Notes under the pieces: model-generated
What the model saw: the letters and a program-made list of their open reading frames with translations, nothing else
Told to the model about the DNA's origin: nothing
The model's database searches: none
Assembly (NCBI RefSeq): GCF_900700375.1
Contig: NC_041707.1
Location: 30,425,281 to 30,489,280, forward strand
DNA length: 64,000 nt
Direction: 5' to 3'
DNA from: Denticeps clupeoides
Lineage: Eukaryota > Chordata > Actinopteri > Clupeiformes > Denticipitidae
Translations under genes and position numbers: made by a program
Shown here: in pieces, positions 21,377 through 32,999 of the stretch
How the letters are laid out: every line of letters begins with the position of its first letter
How positions within the stretch are numbered: the stretch's first letter is position 1

Positions 21377-23187
21377 AAGGGATAAAGTAAGAATGTTGTT
21401 GGTGGGCAGGCGAGAGGTCTTTAACAGCGATGTCCAAATGGCAGGCAGATAAGGGCAGAACAACAAGAATAATCGGGCAATGCATGGTTTGTCGGGCAAT
21501 GAGGTCTATTAAAAAAGCAGACAAGCAGCTATGAAAGAATGAATTCACAACGATGAGCGGGCAAGGATTCAAGATGGCCACCAGGTATTTATAGAAGATG
21601 CCAACCTCTTCATCATCTGTCTCTGGGTGGGCGGCCTCTTTGGCGTATGTGCACCCTCTGCCAGCGAGGAGGTGGAATGAGAACTGTGACACTATTTGTT
21701 TTTTTTTAATGATATCATTTACATGCATTGCTAATGCCTCAGTTTTAAGTATTGAGCATTTTTTTTATTTACATTTTCCTTCCTTCCTTTGAAATTCCTT
21801 TGAAATTCTATATCTATACTGCAAATCATTCTATATTGCAATATATTCTATATTGCAAATCATGGTGATGGGGATAAATCAAATAAATATTAATGTCCAT
21901 ATGCATCTGATTATTTGTAATTTCACAACTCATATAGCACGTGTAAAATAGGTGCAATGTTTGCATACACTGATCATGCATATATTACTTTGGTAACATT
22001 TATCAGTCTTTAGAGAACAGAGAACACCACAATGAATCATGCTGAGAATCTGCAGTACCCCCCTGCTTCCTGAAACTGTTGGTTAGCAGCTCTGCACTTC
22101 AAGCATAGAGTGAAGTTAAATAAGCAAATCTAGATACCCAAAGTCAACATTGGGCACAATTTGTAGCCATAGTGACAAATGACAAATCCTCCAGCCATGG
22201 CTGTCACCTCATTTGGGCAGACTATCACTGGACAATTACAGCATTCTTGGTTAAACAAACCAAACCACATCGAATGCACACGGTGAGAGTGATATTAATA
22301 ATGATACTAAGGTAGGAACATGTGATTAAACAGTCATTTAAAAGAAACTTTTCTGTTTCTTTCAAGAACAATAGATGCTGGAAGAATGGAATCCTTTATA
22401 GTTATTGCAGATTAACAGAGGATAAATCCAAAAATGTATGGGGATGCTCCAGGCATGCTAATTTGAATGCTTTGAAAGGAATTAATTATTTTGAAACACT
22501 ATTTCATTATTTCATTATTATTTAAAAAAAAAAAAAATTGATGTTTCCTGGTTGAAATGAACTAAACTCTGCTGCTCCATGGTGCCAGTTCTACATTTTC
22601 CTATAACCAAGCTCTTTTTTTTACTTCTAATAACAATTTTGTCTGACATATGCTTTGAACCTCAGCCTGTGTTGTGTTATGTTTATTGAATATTTGGTAT
22701 TGAGATGGTATAGTATAACTACATAAGACAGGACTATTATTCTATGCGCATCAATAGAACTGATCAAACTGACCATAAACATAGAAGCATTGTCCATATC
22801 ACAATTAGGGGCTCTTTGTGTGGACTGGAAGTTAGAAACAGCTATAATCACTATTACTACATGATCAACAGTGCAGTTATTTAGGTTGAATTAATATTGA
22901 TTTGATAATGAAAGTTACAAGCTCTAGATACAAAAATAGACATTGAATATAGAAACAGACTTACAAAAATTAAGTGCTTCAGTGTCCCAGGAGAGAAATC
23001 AGTTTGCATGAAAAAGACACACCTCCTCTAATAATACTAGGGAGCACTTGGGCCATATTACTCAACTTGGCTCAGATGCTGCAGCAGCCTGGGTGGCAGC
23101 CAAGTTTTCACACCATCCTAAGCAAACTATTGGCATAGTCTCTGTGTATTTTAGAGCTGAGAATAATGCAGGTGCAGCCAAAGACGT

Positions 23188-23396
23188 TGTCATGGACTAA
23201 CATGTGGAGTACTCCGGTCCAGAAACTACCTATGTGTATAAAACTACCCTGTGTGTATCATGTCTTTGTCGAGTTATTGTATGCGGTGTGTCTGGTCTGA
23301 TGTTACTATGTGTGTTTTTGTTCAAAGTTTTGTAAATAAAACCCCCCTTTTGTGTAAAGTCGTGCAAATGCGTTCTCACCATCTGGAAACGTGACA
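23188..23396 (+). mobile_element. Probable solo LTR (fossil)
   Basis: The 209-bp block begins TGTCATGG and ends GTGACA. It contains a TATAAAA box near 23239 and an AATAAA signal near 23335, in the order expected for a plus-strand LTR of a gypsy-like element. No internal coding region is next to it, so it would be the relic left after LTR-LTR recombination. I did not find a convincing target duplication. Confidence 0.4.
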
Positions 23397-24077
23397 GAGG
23401 TGTATTCATGGAATCCCGAGAGCATTGCTGTTGCCCTTGAACATGAACATGGTCAGTTTACTTGCTCCCTGACTGCTGTAATTTATTACAATAAAGCAAT
23501 TTTAACATTGCATTGTTTTACACTCTTTGTTTTAATAAACTGACAGTATGGTTAATTTTCCCAAGTAGTGCCCTTTATCTACCACTTATTAACTACACTT
23601 GATCCAGTTGCTTTCTGTAATATGATTTAATTGAAGCACAATACATTTTGTCCACTGATTTTAACAGTGATTTAGGTGACTCAGGGCACTAAGATAAATC
23701 AAGTCTTACAGTTTATCAGGCTATTCAAACACCTAAGAAACCCTAGTAGTCTCCCATTAACTAACCTGAAGTCAGTGAGACATCATTCTTAAGTTGCTGA
23801 ATCATATCTTTTTTCCAGCATCACCAGTTCTGGCTGTTCCATTTAAACAGGCCCAAAAACACATACAGTGGGAAACAGAGGTTGTATAATCTTTATAATC
23901 TATTGGCGACATTATTATTGTAATTCTTTCAAACGTTCACACATGCTACACACACCTTTTACACAAACATCAATCAGCCAGTGACATGCAGTACATTCGA
24001 GAGATAAAAAGTTGATACGCGCGCCACCTACTGGCCACTGGTTTATTCACGCGGCGCCATTTAGCGTCTCATCAACT

Positions 24078-24140
24078 TATCATTTACAGCATTTATTAGA
24101 CGCCTTTATCCAGAGCGACTTACAATCAGTAGTTACTTGT
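24078..24140 (-). mobile_element. SINE family B tail fragment
   Basis: Only the 3' part is present: CATTTACAGCATTTATTAGA, then CCAGAGCGACTTACAATCAG. It matches the tail of the fuller copies at 29817 and 44058. It abuts the 3' end of the LINE that follows, so one insertion may have used the other as target. Confidence 0.65.
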
Positions 24141-25200
24141 AGAACTTATCAGAATCAGAATCGTATTTATTGGCCAAGTAAGTGCAAGCACATAGAAGGA
24201 ATTTGTTTCCGGTAGATGGTGTCTCTCAAGTACAGTGTAGAAAAAAAAACAACAATGTGCAAGGATGTGGTGTTATTGTACAAGTTGTGGATTTGTTTGT
24301 GATTTAAAAATAACTATATCTACTTTTTATGAAATAAATAGGCAAAATAAACTAAATCTTATATACAAGTGTACATAAAGTGCTGTGTGCAATGTTGAAG
24401 GTGATTTACAGTATCAGCTGTTTAGGAGGGAGATGCCGAGGGGGAAGAAGCTGTTCCTGTGTCGGCTGGTCCTGGTCTGCAGGCTTCTATAACGTCTGCC
24501 AGAGGGAAGCAGGTCAAAAAATATGTGACCAGGGTGTGAGGGGTCTGAGATGATTTTCCCTGCCCTTTTCCTTGAGAGGTACAGGTCCTGGATGGAGGGC
24601 AGGGGGGCACCGGTGATCCTTTCTGCTGTCCGTACAGTCCTCTGCAGGCTGATCCTGTTTAGTGGCTGCTCCATACCAGGCAGTTATGGAGCAGCACAGG
24701 ACAGACTCAATAAGCGCAAAGTAGAACTGGATCAGCAGCTCCTGTGGAAGACTGTACTTCCCCAGTTGCCTCAGGAAGTACATCCTCTGCTGGGTATTTG
24801 TGAGGATGGAGGAGATGTTGGTCTCCCACTTCAGGTCCTGGGAAATGGTGGTGCCCAGGAACTTGAAGGTCTCCACAATAGACACCGGGCTGTCTGATAT
24901 GGTGAGGGGGAGCAATGTTGAGGGATGTCTCCTGAAGTCCACCGTCATCTCAACAGTCTTGAGCGTGTTCAGCTCCAGGCTGTGTTGACTGCACCAGAGT
25001 ACCAGCCGGTATGCAGACTCATCACCATCCTGGATGAGCCCAATGATGGTGGTGTCATCTGTGAACTTCAGGAGTTTTACAGTTGAGATCCTGGAGGTGC
25101 AGTCGTTGGTGTACAGGGAGAAGAGCAGTGGGGAGAGGACACATCCTTGAGGGGCACCAGTACTGATGGACCGTGAGGGACCGTGTTCAGTAGCTCAGGT
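24141..25200 (-). mobile_element. Non-LTR retrotransposon (LINE), 5'-truncated
   Basis: The minus strand carries the C-terminal half of a reverse transcriptase. GAPQGCVLSPLLFSLYTND leads into KFTDDTT (the FADD-type catalytic box, with Thr for Ala), followed by TFKFLGTTISQDLKWETN, QRMYFLRQL, and the LQRTVRTAERI-like and RRYRSL-TRTSRHRNSFFP 3' motifs typical of fish LINEs of the L2/CR1 kind. The frame is broken into two overlapping pieces near 24670. The 5' part is missing (truncation near 25200) and the 3' UTR ends at about 24145. Confidence 0.8.
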
Positions 25201-25379
25201 TGCCACAACCTGCTGAATAAAATCGGTGCGTGGTGTTACGAGTGTGATGTGACTGTGTTACTAAGTGCGTACGTTCTCTTTCGCCAATTTACTTTTCCTT
25301 TTGCCCTTTGAACGGGACTGTGCAACTGAACCACACCCCAAAAAAAAAGAACCCTTACTAAAACGAACCTGAAATCGAT

Positions 25380-25597
25380 ACCCTCTGGTCCGCGTGATCT
25401 TTCAAAAGTCGGGAGCAGCTTATACCGTCGGCCTGCGTGTCATGCATCGTCTGCGGAACTCGGCACCGCTACGCGGCCGCAGCGCCAGGGGAGGGGCCGA
25501 ACAGTGAGTGGGACGTCCACGTCACCCCACTCCACGTGTCGCGTGTCATTGATGACAACAGACAGGCTGGGCGCAGTGCTGGCGTGTGAGGGCCGGC
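25380..25597 (+). promoter_or_regulatory. cgref1: CpG-rich promoter region of cgref1
   Basis: CpG density rises sharply from about 25380 to 25660 compared with the AT-rich flanks, and the first coding ATG lies inside this block. It holds CACGTCACCCC and a CCACGTGTCGCGTGTC stretch with an E-box (CACGTG). No TATA box is evident, as expected for a CpG promoter. This is inferred from composition only. Confidence 0.5.
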
Positions 25598-28450
25598 ATG
25601 AACGCGGGGCGAAGTGCGACTATGGAGGCCGACGTCGGCGCGGCTTCGCGGGGTAGGGCTGCTTTCCTCGCACTGCCTGGTTTTGACATCTTGCAGTTCG
25701 GATTAAAATTTGCGCATCGGAAAGCGATGGGCTCTTTTTTTTAATCGATGAACACCGGCAGGCGCTGGGTAACCGTGCGACTTTGTGTTTGCAGGTCTGC
25801 CGGCGCGGTTGTGCCGCACAGCGGCTCTTCTCTGCCTGCTGCTGCTCCCGGAGATCAGCCTGTGTGCACCGCAGGTCCACGACTCTGCCAGGTAAACGGA
25901 GCACGAAAGTGTCGTTTTCGGCCCTTTATTTCACTCTTTCGGAGTTAAAGCTATCACGGATTGAAATGATTTCCTAAATTTGTCGAACGGCATTAGCATT
26001 GTTTTACGTTGTAGATTTAAGTCTGTACAGGTAAATATTTTGTACAGTGTGAGATCTTGTAGGGGGCAGTATTTCACCATGAAGATGTGCACCTCTTGCA
26101 GAATGCACAGATTCCCGTTATTACCAAAAATGTTCCATCTGTCCAGAGAGAATGCGCCTTCCGCTACTACGCATGCGCGGACATGCGCAGCTGAGAGATA
26201 GCGTTAACTGAAGGAAGGGAGTTGTAGTTCATTTTTCAGTTCCGTATACAAATAAAAATGTCTTGGGGTTAGTTTTGTATGTCACAGCGAATAACAGTGT
26301 GTTAAAGTGTATTTTGAAAGTTAATAATTAAGTAATTGAACATGTTTATCTTTCTGCCATTTTTTCCAGCAGGCAAAGAAACACAATTGTTATATAATAG
26401 AAGGTCATGTTTTTAAAAATGTATTTAGAATTAAGTTCATTTGGGCTATGGTTTGGAGACAGTGTTACTACTGTGTTGTACTACAACACAAGTCAATGTG
26501 CTTCTAGCTGGTTAGCTTTTTCTGCAGATATTGCTGCTACACATGCATCAATACTGTTGTTTCTTCACATTCTTGATATTTTTATTATTTTTAAAGCTAA
26601 AAATATATACATTACACCCGTAAGTGTAGCATAATTTCAAATGCTTGTATTTGTTGAAAACAGATTTGACAATTGTATGTTCCTGTTGGTAAGCATCATT
26701 GGAGTAAATGATCCCAATAAATTTTGATAGATGACTCACCCACTCACTCATTTTCCATTAGTCCTACTCATGCCGCAGGGTTAGGCCACCAGGGCCTCAC
26801 ACGGGGTGGGGTGCCGGCCTGCTGCAGCCCTGTTGTGAGTTTGTTGTATATCTATTATTACTATATTTTCGGTTCTTTCTCAGGTCAGAGTCTGCGGTGG
26901 TCATTGAACCGCATTCTCTGGTCAATCCTTTTGGAACGGATGACAACAGCCGGAAGTAAGTTCTTATGGTTATACTAATCCGGGGCAGCCACAACAAATG
27001 TCTGGGCCAATAGACCTTGAGTTCTGTTTACATGCTACATAGTGAATTTAGAGTTTTAGTCAGGCGCAGTTACAAAGTCTGACGTTGCTGTGATTTCAGT
27101 CAAGGTCAAGGAGACTGCATACCAGAGACCACTTACCTGTGTTTGCTTTTACAGTCTTAGAGCTGTAAGACGTAATTAGTCAATTTGTATTTTCTCTTTA
27201 TGGTACGTGAATCTGAATGTGTATCAAAATGCAAATCATGTTCTTTAATTGTAGGCTTCTACAAAGCTTTATTAAATTAAATATGAAAGACGAGCAAGCA
27301 AGTCCAGGTGTCAACACATGGGAACAAGGTAAAGATGCTTTTAACCAGCCACATAGACTGCAGTACTAAAATCCTGAGCATTATGGAAGGGTCGGTTTTC
27401 ATCATACTATTAACATTTTTCTAAGCACAGTATTACACCTCAGCTCAATGTTTTATTGTCATACAGAGATCTTCTTCCTGTTCTCCCTATACGATTATGA
27501 CAAAAGTGGCCATCTGGATGGTCTGGAGGTCATGAAGCTGCTGTCTGACTTCCTTTCTCACTATTCCCAGCTACCTGAGTCAAATGATAGAGTAAGTGGC
27601 ACAGCCTGAGCCTGCTGCTCATTATGAGTGTTTAGTAATTGAGAAGCTTTTTAGTAAGAAGTTTTGGCAGTTTTTGTTTGGAAAACTGAAAACTAAGAAT
27701 ATAACTTTTAGAATTGTTAAAACGTAAATGAACATTTTATAAATGTTTAGTTTAATTCACATGACATTTTTCAATATGGTGACTCAGAACAGTAACAAAG
27801 AGTTTCAGTGTAATTCCTCTTATTTGCGCAAGTTCACTTCCCACTCAAGTGCATTTGCTTGCAATCCTGAATTCTAGTGTGAAGTAGATTTTTTAAAAGA
27901 ATAAAAAATATATTGCATTAAGCAGTTAATTTATCAAGAATACACGTTTAGGTCAATGCAAGTGACAGTTTTCAATCGGGTAATGACAAGAATATCTTTG
28001 TTGCAGGTGGTCTCCTTGGTGGACTATCTTCTTCAGACTCATGATATGAACCAGGATGGCTTACTGGCTCCTTCTGAACTCCTCTCACCACCCATACAAA
28101 GCCATTACAATGAGCCTGGGGCTGACTCCAAAGAGCAGGTTATCTCCCATGAAACTGAGCCAGGAGACAACGTTTCTCAGAATCAACTGGAAACAGACAC
28201 AGCCCAAGAAAATGACGTACCTGTTGGAAATACTGAACTGCATCAAGATGGAAATGACATGAATGAACAAAAGGGTTTAGTGGAAAAGACAGCGGAAGAG
28301 AAGAATCAAGAACAGCTTCAGGACCCACCTGAAGAGAACATCATGGTAGAGGAACAGCAGATTACCCAGCAGGATTTACAGAATGAGATGCCAGAGGGAA
28401 ATGCTGTAATACCAGAGCATACAATCCATGAGGGCCAGCCTGAAATGTAA
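25598..28450 (+). CDS. cgref1: Cell growth regulator with EF-hand domain 1
   Basis: Six exons join in phase: 25598 (or 25622)-25652, 25795-25891, 26884-26955, 27255-27328, 27467-27591 and 28007-28450. Two in-frame ATGs (25598, 25622) give 288 or 280 residues. Exon 2 supplies a hydrophobic signal-peptide core (AALLCLLLLPEISLCA). Counting from 25622, EF-hand 1 is at residues 101-112 (DYDKSGHLDGLE) and EF-hand 2 at 146-157 (DMNQDGLLAPSE). Both have acidic residues at positions 1, 3, 5 and 12 or close equivalents. A Gln/Glu-rich tail fills residues 165-280, as in mammalian CGREF1 (about 300 residues). The family is secreted, binds Ca2+ and affects cell growth and adhesion. The first intron is only 142 nt, so the start exon is the least certain part. 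Confidence 0.87.
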
Positions 28451-28464
28451 ATTTTCTTTTAAAA

Positions 28465-28876
28465 AGGTCCCCTATTATAGAAAGTCATATTGGTGTTTTT
28501 CCAGATTTTTTTTCAATTAATTAACCCGTCTCACGTGATGGGACTAAAAAAAGACATTTGTGCTCATTTTTACATCCAATCACTGAGCAACTGCAGTACA
28601 TTGCACGATTTATAAGCCGTGACAGTCAGTGGAGCTACTTTTTGTGGGGGGAAGGGTGGGGGAGTCTCTGGGCGGACAAAGCATGAGACGACATGACATA
28701 AGGGGAGAAATTCCAGATCATTCACTCTCTGAACAGTGAAGCAGAATAGTCAAAGCATGCTTTATACATATGGCTATTTCTAGGGAATTCAGGATCATAG
28801 ACTACTAGTACTAGTAGGGGAACTAGTATTAATGTTCAATAAGTTCACAAAATGACATTTTCATAATAGGGGACCT
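28465..28876. mobile_element. Non-autonomous DNA transposon in the cgref1 3' UTR
   Basis: The terminal inverted repeats AGGTCCCCTATTAT (28465) and ATAATAGGGGACCT (ending 28876) match perfectly over 14 bp. The interior (412 bp in all) has no coding capacity. It starts 14 nt after the cgref1 stop and lies before the likely polyadenylation signal at 29510, so it would be part of the mRNA. The superfamily is not determined, and the target duplication is unclear. Confidence 0.75.
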
Positions 28877-29509
28877 TCAAGTCTAAAGACCAGCATCAAG
28901 GCAAATCATAATATGCCTTCAATTCTGTCATAGATTGAATCTGAACTGGAAATCTCGTATGATTAGGATGAATTTCATCTTTTCTTATGACCTCATAAAT
29001 GATTAGAAGCTTATTGTAATCTGAACAGGATAATGTCTTAGTCAAGACCTAAACAGAAAGTGCAAGCTGGCTGTACCATGCCAAAAAAAAAAAAAAAAAC
29101 TTTTGCATGTCCAGGATATTTTGTTTGCTCTTGGATATTTAGTTTCTTTCCTGACTTGCACCTCTCAGTAATTAAACCACATATACATTTATGGCTACAT
29201 GAAGGCTGCGATAACTCTGTAAGCTAGCAGCAGATCTCCTCTGATTTGCAAGGGAATGCATGACTGTATGGGGAACACTTGATTTGAGTAGCAGGCATCT
29301 CACAAAGCGCAGCATATTGTCATGACCTGATCGATCCTACAATGCAAAAAAAAAAAAAAAATAAATAATTCTAATATTAATGGATAATTTTTTTTGCTTG
29401 TATAATTTTTGCACATTTACATAAATTGCACTTTCAAACTTTTTTTTTTGTAAAAATACAAAAGTAATAAAAACTATGCAGGTGCTGACTGTTAAACTGC
29501 ATGTCTTAA

Positions 29510-29515
29510 AATAAA
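29510..29515 (+). terminator. cgref1: Candidate cgref1 polyadenylation signal
   Basis: AATAAA within TTAAAATAAAGCTG, about 1.06 kb after the stop. Several A-rich tracts before it make earlier sites possible. Confidence 0.35.
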
Positions 29516-29740
29516 GCTGTTTCCATTGTCAAATTCAAGTGTCACCAAATAGGCCAAAAAAAAAAAAAAAGTTGTTTAGAATGTGCCAAATACTGTCAGC
29601 GCTCAATTTAATAAACCTCCTTTTGCCAATACAAGTCTTTCCTGTAATATTTCAGACTATCCCGCTTTACAGAATTAAAGAACTTTCCAAAACAGTTTGT
29701 AATTTCTCCTCTTGAAGCCTAGTTTGATTATGAATTGGTA

Positions 29741-29741
<1 letters not shown>

Positions 29742-29778
<37 letters not shown>
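29742..29778 (+). repeat. Poly-A tract, 37 nt
   Basis: An uninterrupted A run about 40 nt before a SINE family B head. It may be the tail of an older retroposed sequence. Confidence 0.9.
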
Positions 29779-29781
<3 letters not shown>

Positions 29782-29816
29782 TTCCCTTAGGAGGGTTCTG
29801 AAAATATCGATACAGG

Positions 29817-30007
29817 GTGATAGTAGCCTAGCGGGTAACAAACTTGCCTATGAAAATCAGAAGACCCAGGTTCAAATCCCATTTACTACCATTGTGTCCC
29901 TGAGCAAGACACTCATCCCAAAAGTTGCTCCAGGGGAGGGAGGGTCCCACTAGCTACTGATTGTAAGTCGCTCTGGCTAAGGTCATCTGTTAAATGCTGT
30001 AAATGTA
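29817..30007 (+). mobile_element. tRNA-derived SINE, family B, near full length
   Basis: The head GTGATAGTAGCCTAGCGGGT and the B-box-like GGTTCAAATCCC are followed by ATTGTGTCCCTGAGCAAGAC, the CTACTGATTGTAAGTCGCTC body and the terminal AATGCTGTAAATGTAA. It is about 190 bp and sits in the intergenic region between the convergent genes cgref1 and ctsb. Confidence 0.85.
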
Positions 30008-30388
30008 ACGGGACAATGAAATATCTGTATTTGTGTATACAAATTTAGTCCAGAGGGAGGTGCTGTAGAGAGTTTTCTTTAGTAGAGATCAGCAGAGATT
30101 AGAATCAGCTGTTATGACAACCTCCACTCCTGTAGATGGCGCCATGCAGCTGGGTACTTTAAATTACTGCATTGGCATTTTTGTCAGAGGGAAATCTTAA
30201 AACATGAGACCGATCACAGCATTTTCTTGTTCAACTGTTTACTTTCAGTGAACTATCGCCGTATGTAAAAGAATCATAATATATAGACATTCTTGCAAAA
30301 ATAAGAGCCACCCCTAAATAAGAGCAGCGCCAGTCAAAATCTACATGTTTAACAAAAATTCAACACACCCACTTGAAACCTAGTTCAG

Positions 30389-30394
30389 TTTATT
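30389..30394 (-). terminator. ctsb: Candidate ctsb polyadenylation signal
   Basis: TTTATT on the plus strand gives AATAAA on the minus strand, about 390 nt past the ctsb stop codon. This is inferred from position. Confidence 0.4.
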
Positions 30395-30780
30395 TGAAAG
30401 TTCTGAATGATTATGGTAATTCTGCAGAGAAGATAAAAACATCTGAAAACTACAAAAAGTAAAAATTATGCAACACCGCTTCAGTTACTGACAACACTTA
30501 AACCTGTACAAATTAGATGACCTCTGCAAACTCAAAACAATAATCTATAAAATGCAGCACAATACCATAAAAGGAAGAGCAGCAGCTATAAAACAGCTAT
30601 TAAACCCTTGGATTAAACTCAATTACATAGTGATAATCAGTGGTTACTCTGGGTTGTACAGCACTTAAGTCACAGACATTTGTGGCAAATAAAAATAGTT
30701 GGCCATTGTTCTTTTAAAAACTTAAAAATGAATTATGATTAAAAGCCTTATTTGCATAGTCAGTCCTTCACTGCTGCCAG

Positions 30781-32783
30781 TTACTGGGGGATGCCACCCA
30801 CCATTTCGGACTCAATGCCACAATGATCTTCACCCCTCAGCATTTTGAAGAAACCTGTTTGTGTAAAAGAAAAACAAGTTCTGCAAGCGCTTCACATCAC
30901 ATGCACAAAGTCTGCACAGCATGCACATGTCTTACCATTATCACCCCAGTCAGTGTTCCAGGAGTTAGCAGCCAGCCAGTAAGGGGTACCATGTTCCACC
31001 CCCCAGCCCAGGATCTTGATGGCATGACCTCCAACTGCCTCTCCACTCACATGCTGGTAAACACCTGTGGGGAGAAGGATTGTAGTTAATAGATTAGGCA
31101 GAACTGAAAATCAATAGTATAATTAATTTTGGTGAAACTAAATCCATACCTATTTGAAATTTAGTACAGAAACAAGTATTCAAATACAGTCTTATGAACT
31201 GAGGACCAGACTAACCTGACTTATACAGGAGGAAGTCCTCATAGACTGTGAAGGCGGCCTCTACGGGTCCATTTTTGTAAATCTCACTCATGATTGAGGT
31301 CTGATCACTAGGGAGCTGGTAGGAAGACTTTCCTAGATTAAAATAAAATAATACAAAAATAAGTATATATCATGAAACTAGGTTACAGTTTGTGCTTGGA
31401 CAATTATAATCTCTTACCAAAATGTTTGTCTTCTTTGTAAGAGGGTGTGTAGCCAGCTTCGCACTTCTTCACACAGTCAGGTGTACTTCCACCTTCTCCT
31501 GTGCAGGCGGGGCGGGAGCCATTCACATGGTGCTCACAAGGCTCAATACTGTATGGACGGCAACCTGAAAACAATATTAAAAACATGTTAAAAATCACTG
31601 GAGTGTTGCTCCAATAAAAATTAAAGGTGAATCTCACTTACCAATATGAGACTGGTAGAGCCCTCCGGATACAAGGCCCTCTTCATTCCAAAAGTTCCAA
31701 GCAGCAGAAGGGTAACCACCATTGCATCTATTTAAAAAAAAAAAAAAAAAAAAAAAAATTGCAAAAGAGAACATTTAATGAATCTTGCACTACAACCTGA
31801 TGAATGGAATGAAAACTATGCAAGTCAAATTACAAAAAAAAGTTCCCAGGCTAAAGCATTATTCAGTTATTTTTTTGCAGATATCCAAATTCATGCACAT
31901 TGGGTTTAAGAACAATACAACCTGCCTTCTTACCCCATGCCACAGCTTTCACAGCAAGTCAGCAGGTCTTCTGAAGAGATTTCCACGCTTACTTTGCCAT
32001 TGCTATGGATGCACACGCGGTCTGAAATGGCCTCAGCAGCTCCAAAAGCCTAAGGAGAGGATGAAGTGGTTAAACACAAGAGTAGAGACCCTTTTAATGA
32101 TCTTAAACAATGAAAGTCTATCAATTCTTACCCAACAGGACCCACAGGAGCCCTGATCTCTGATCTCTTTGATTGTAGGACAGTTAGGCCAGTTCTGACG
32201 AGAGTCAAAATTTTCAGGTAGCTTTACGTCTCCTGCATACTGGACCCTACAGATATGAAGGGGGCACAAAACACATGTTTGTGCAATGAGGTGAGACCTG
32301 CTTTGTGCATTTACATTTAAGGCATTTGGCAGACACCCTTATCCAGAGCGACTTACAACGTGCTTTCAAGTTACCATCGAATCAATAATTATTAAACTGA
32401 AAAGGCCTGGATTAGGGTTCTGAGTGCAGGTTTAAAGAACTCATCTTCTAGCACATAAAAAAAAAAAAACCTGACATTATGCACTAAAAGTGCTCTGCTT
32501 TTAAACTCACATGGTGGGCAGTTTGGGTCCTTTCAACAGTGTTCCACAGAGCTTCCTCACATAGCTGTAGTCCACATTGGGAAAGTTATGACCAGCCTGA
32601 AGGGAAAAATTATTTCCATTGCAGGTTTTAGGAACAAACAATTTCACTTCCTTTCCCACTCCATGAAAAGAGCTGTTCTAGGAAATAGGTTCATTTTATT
32701 AAATTATTACACATCAAGGTACACCATTTAAATAAGGTTTATGTGAATGGTAGGGGTTGTCTAAAACAACCTGAGGGGGGGGG

Positions 32784-32815
<32 letters not shown>

Positions 32816-32999
32816 AGAACATCCACCGAATGCACACACATCAACCCACAACAGTAAACTTCCATTGGCCTCTTACCTTCCATGTAGTGTTGGCCTTGTT
32901 GATGAAATAAACCATCTCGTGTGAGAGAGGGGGGAGGCGTGGTCGGGCCAAAGCAACAGATGAGGCCGAGACCAGGCAGAGGTAAACAAGGCGCCACAT
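30781..32999 (-). CDS. ctsb: Cathepsin B
   Basis: Nine exons on the minus strand join perfectly in phase: 32877-32999, 32511-32596, 32132-32246, 31934-32049, 31642-31727, 31418-31564, 31216-31332, 30936-31064 and 30781-30854. They give 330 residues (human 339). In order the protein has a signal peptide ([18 protein letters not shown]), a propeptide, and a mature enzyme from about L79 (LPENFDSR). The catalytic Cys107 is in QGSCGSCW and the occluding-loop His187-His188 in CEHHVNGS, which also holds a conserved N-glycosylation site at N190. The catalytic His277 is in [11 protein letters not shown] and Asn297 in ANSWNTDWG. It is a lysosomal papain-type peptidase with endo- and dipeptidyl-carboxypeptidase activity, the latter due to the occluding loop. 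All key residues are intact. The start is the ATG right after the exon's acceptor, so the 5' UTR is spliced. Confidence 0.97.
31733..31758 (+). repeat. Poly-A tract in a ctsb intron
   Basis: About 25 A residues just beyond the acceptor of the 31642-31727 exon. On the transcribed minus strand it is a poly-U/pyrimidine tract directly before the acceptor TAG, so it may serve as an unusually long polypyrimidine tract. Confidence 0.8.
32309..32385 (-). mobile_element. SINE tail fragment in a ctsb intron
   Basis: CATTTACATTTAAGGCATTT followed by CCTTATCCAGAGCGACTTAC is the tail of the second fish SINE family or a close relative. No head is present. Confidence 0.6.
32775..32813 (+). repeat. G9-A30 homopolymer tract
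   Basis: Nine Gs followed by about thirty As in a ctsb intron, roughly 65 nt downstream (minus strand) of the first coding exon. Its length is prone to assembly error. Confidence 0.85.

Larger units (their letters stand above)
20128..25379. other. kcnk2 3' UTR and kcnk2-cgref1 intergenic region
   Basis: After the kcnk2 tail the sequence is AT-rich, with a fold-back element (21165-21376), a poly-A tract near 22523, a probable solo LTR (23188-23396), a SINE tail (24078) and a LINE 3' end (24141-25200). The open frames here are shadows of these repeats or short chance frames. No host exon is visible. Confidence 0.55.

Noticed and set aside
21078-21728. 216-codon minus-strand frame
   Set aside because: It runs through the inverted arms of a fold-back element, and the plus strand gives the same peptide.
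29817-29890. tRNA gene
   Set aside because: Head of SINE family B, with the same body and tail as several other copies.
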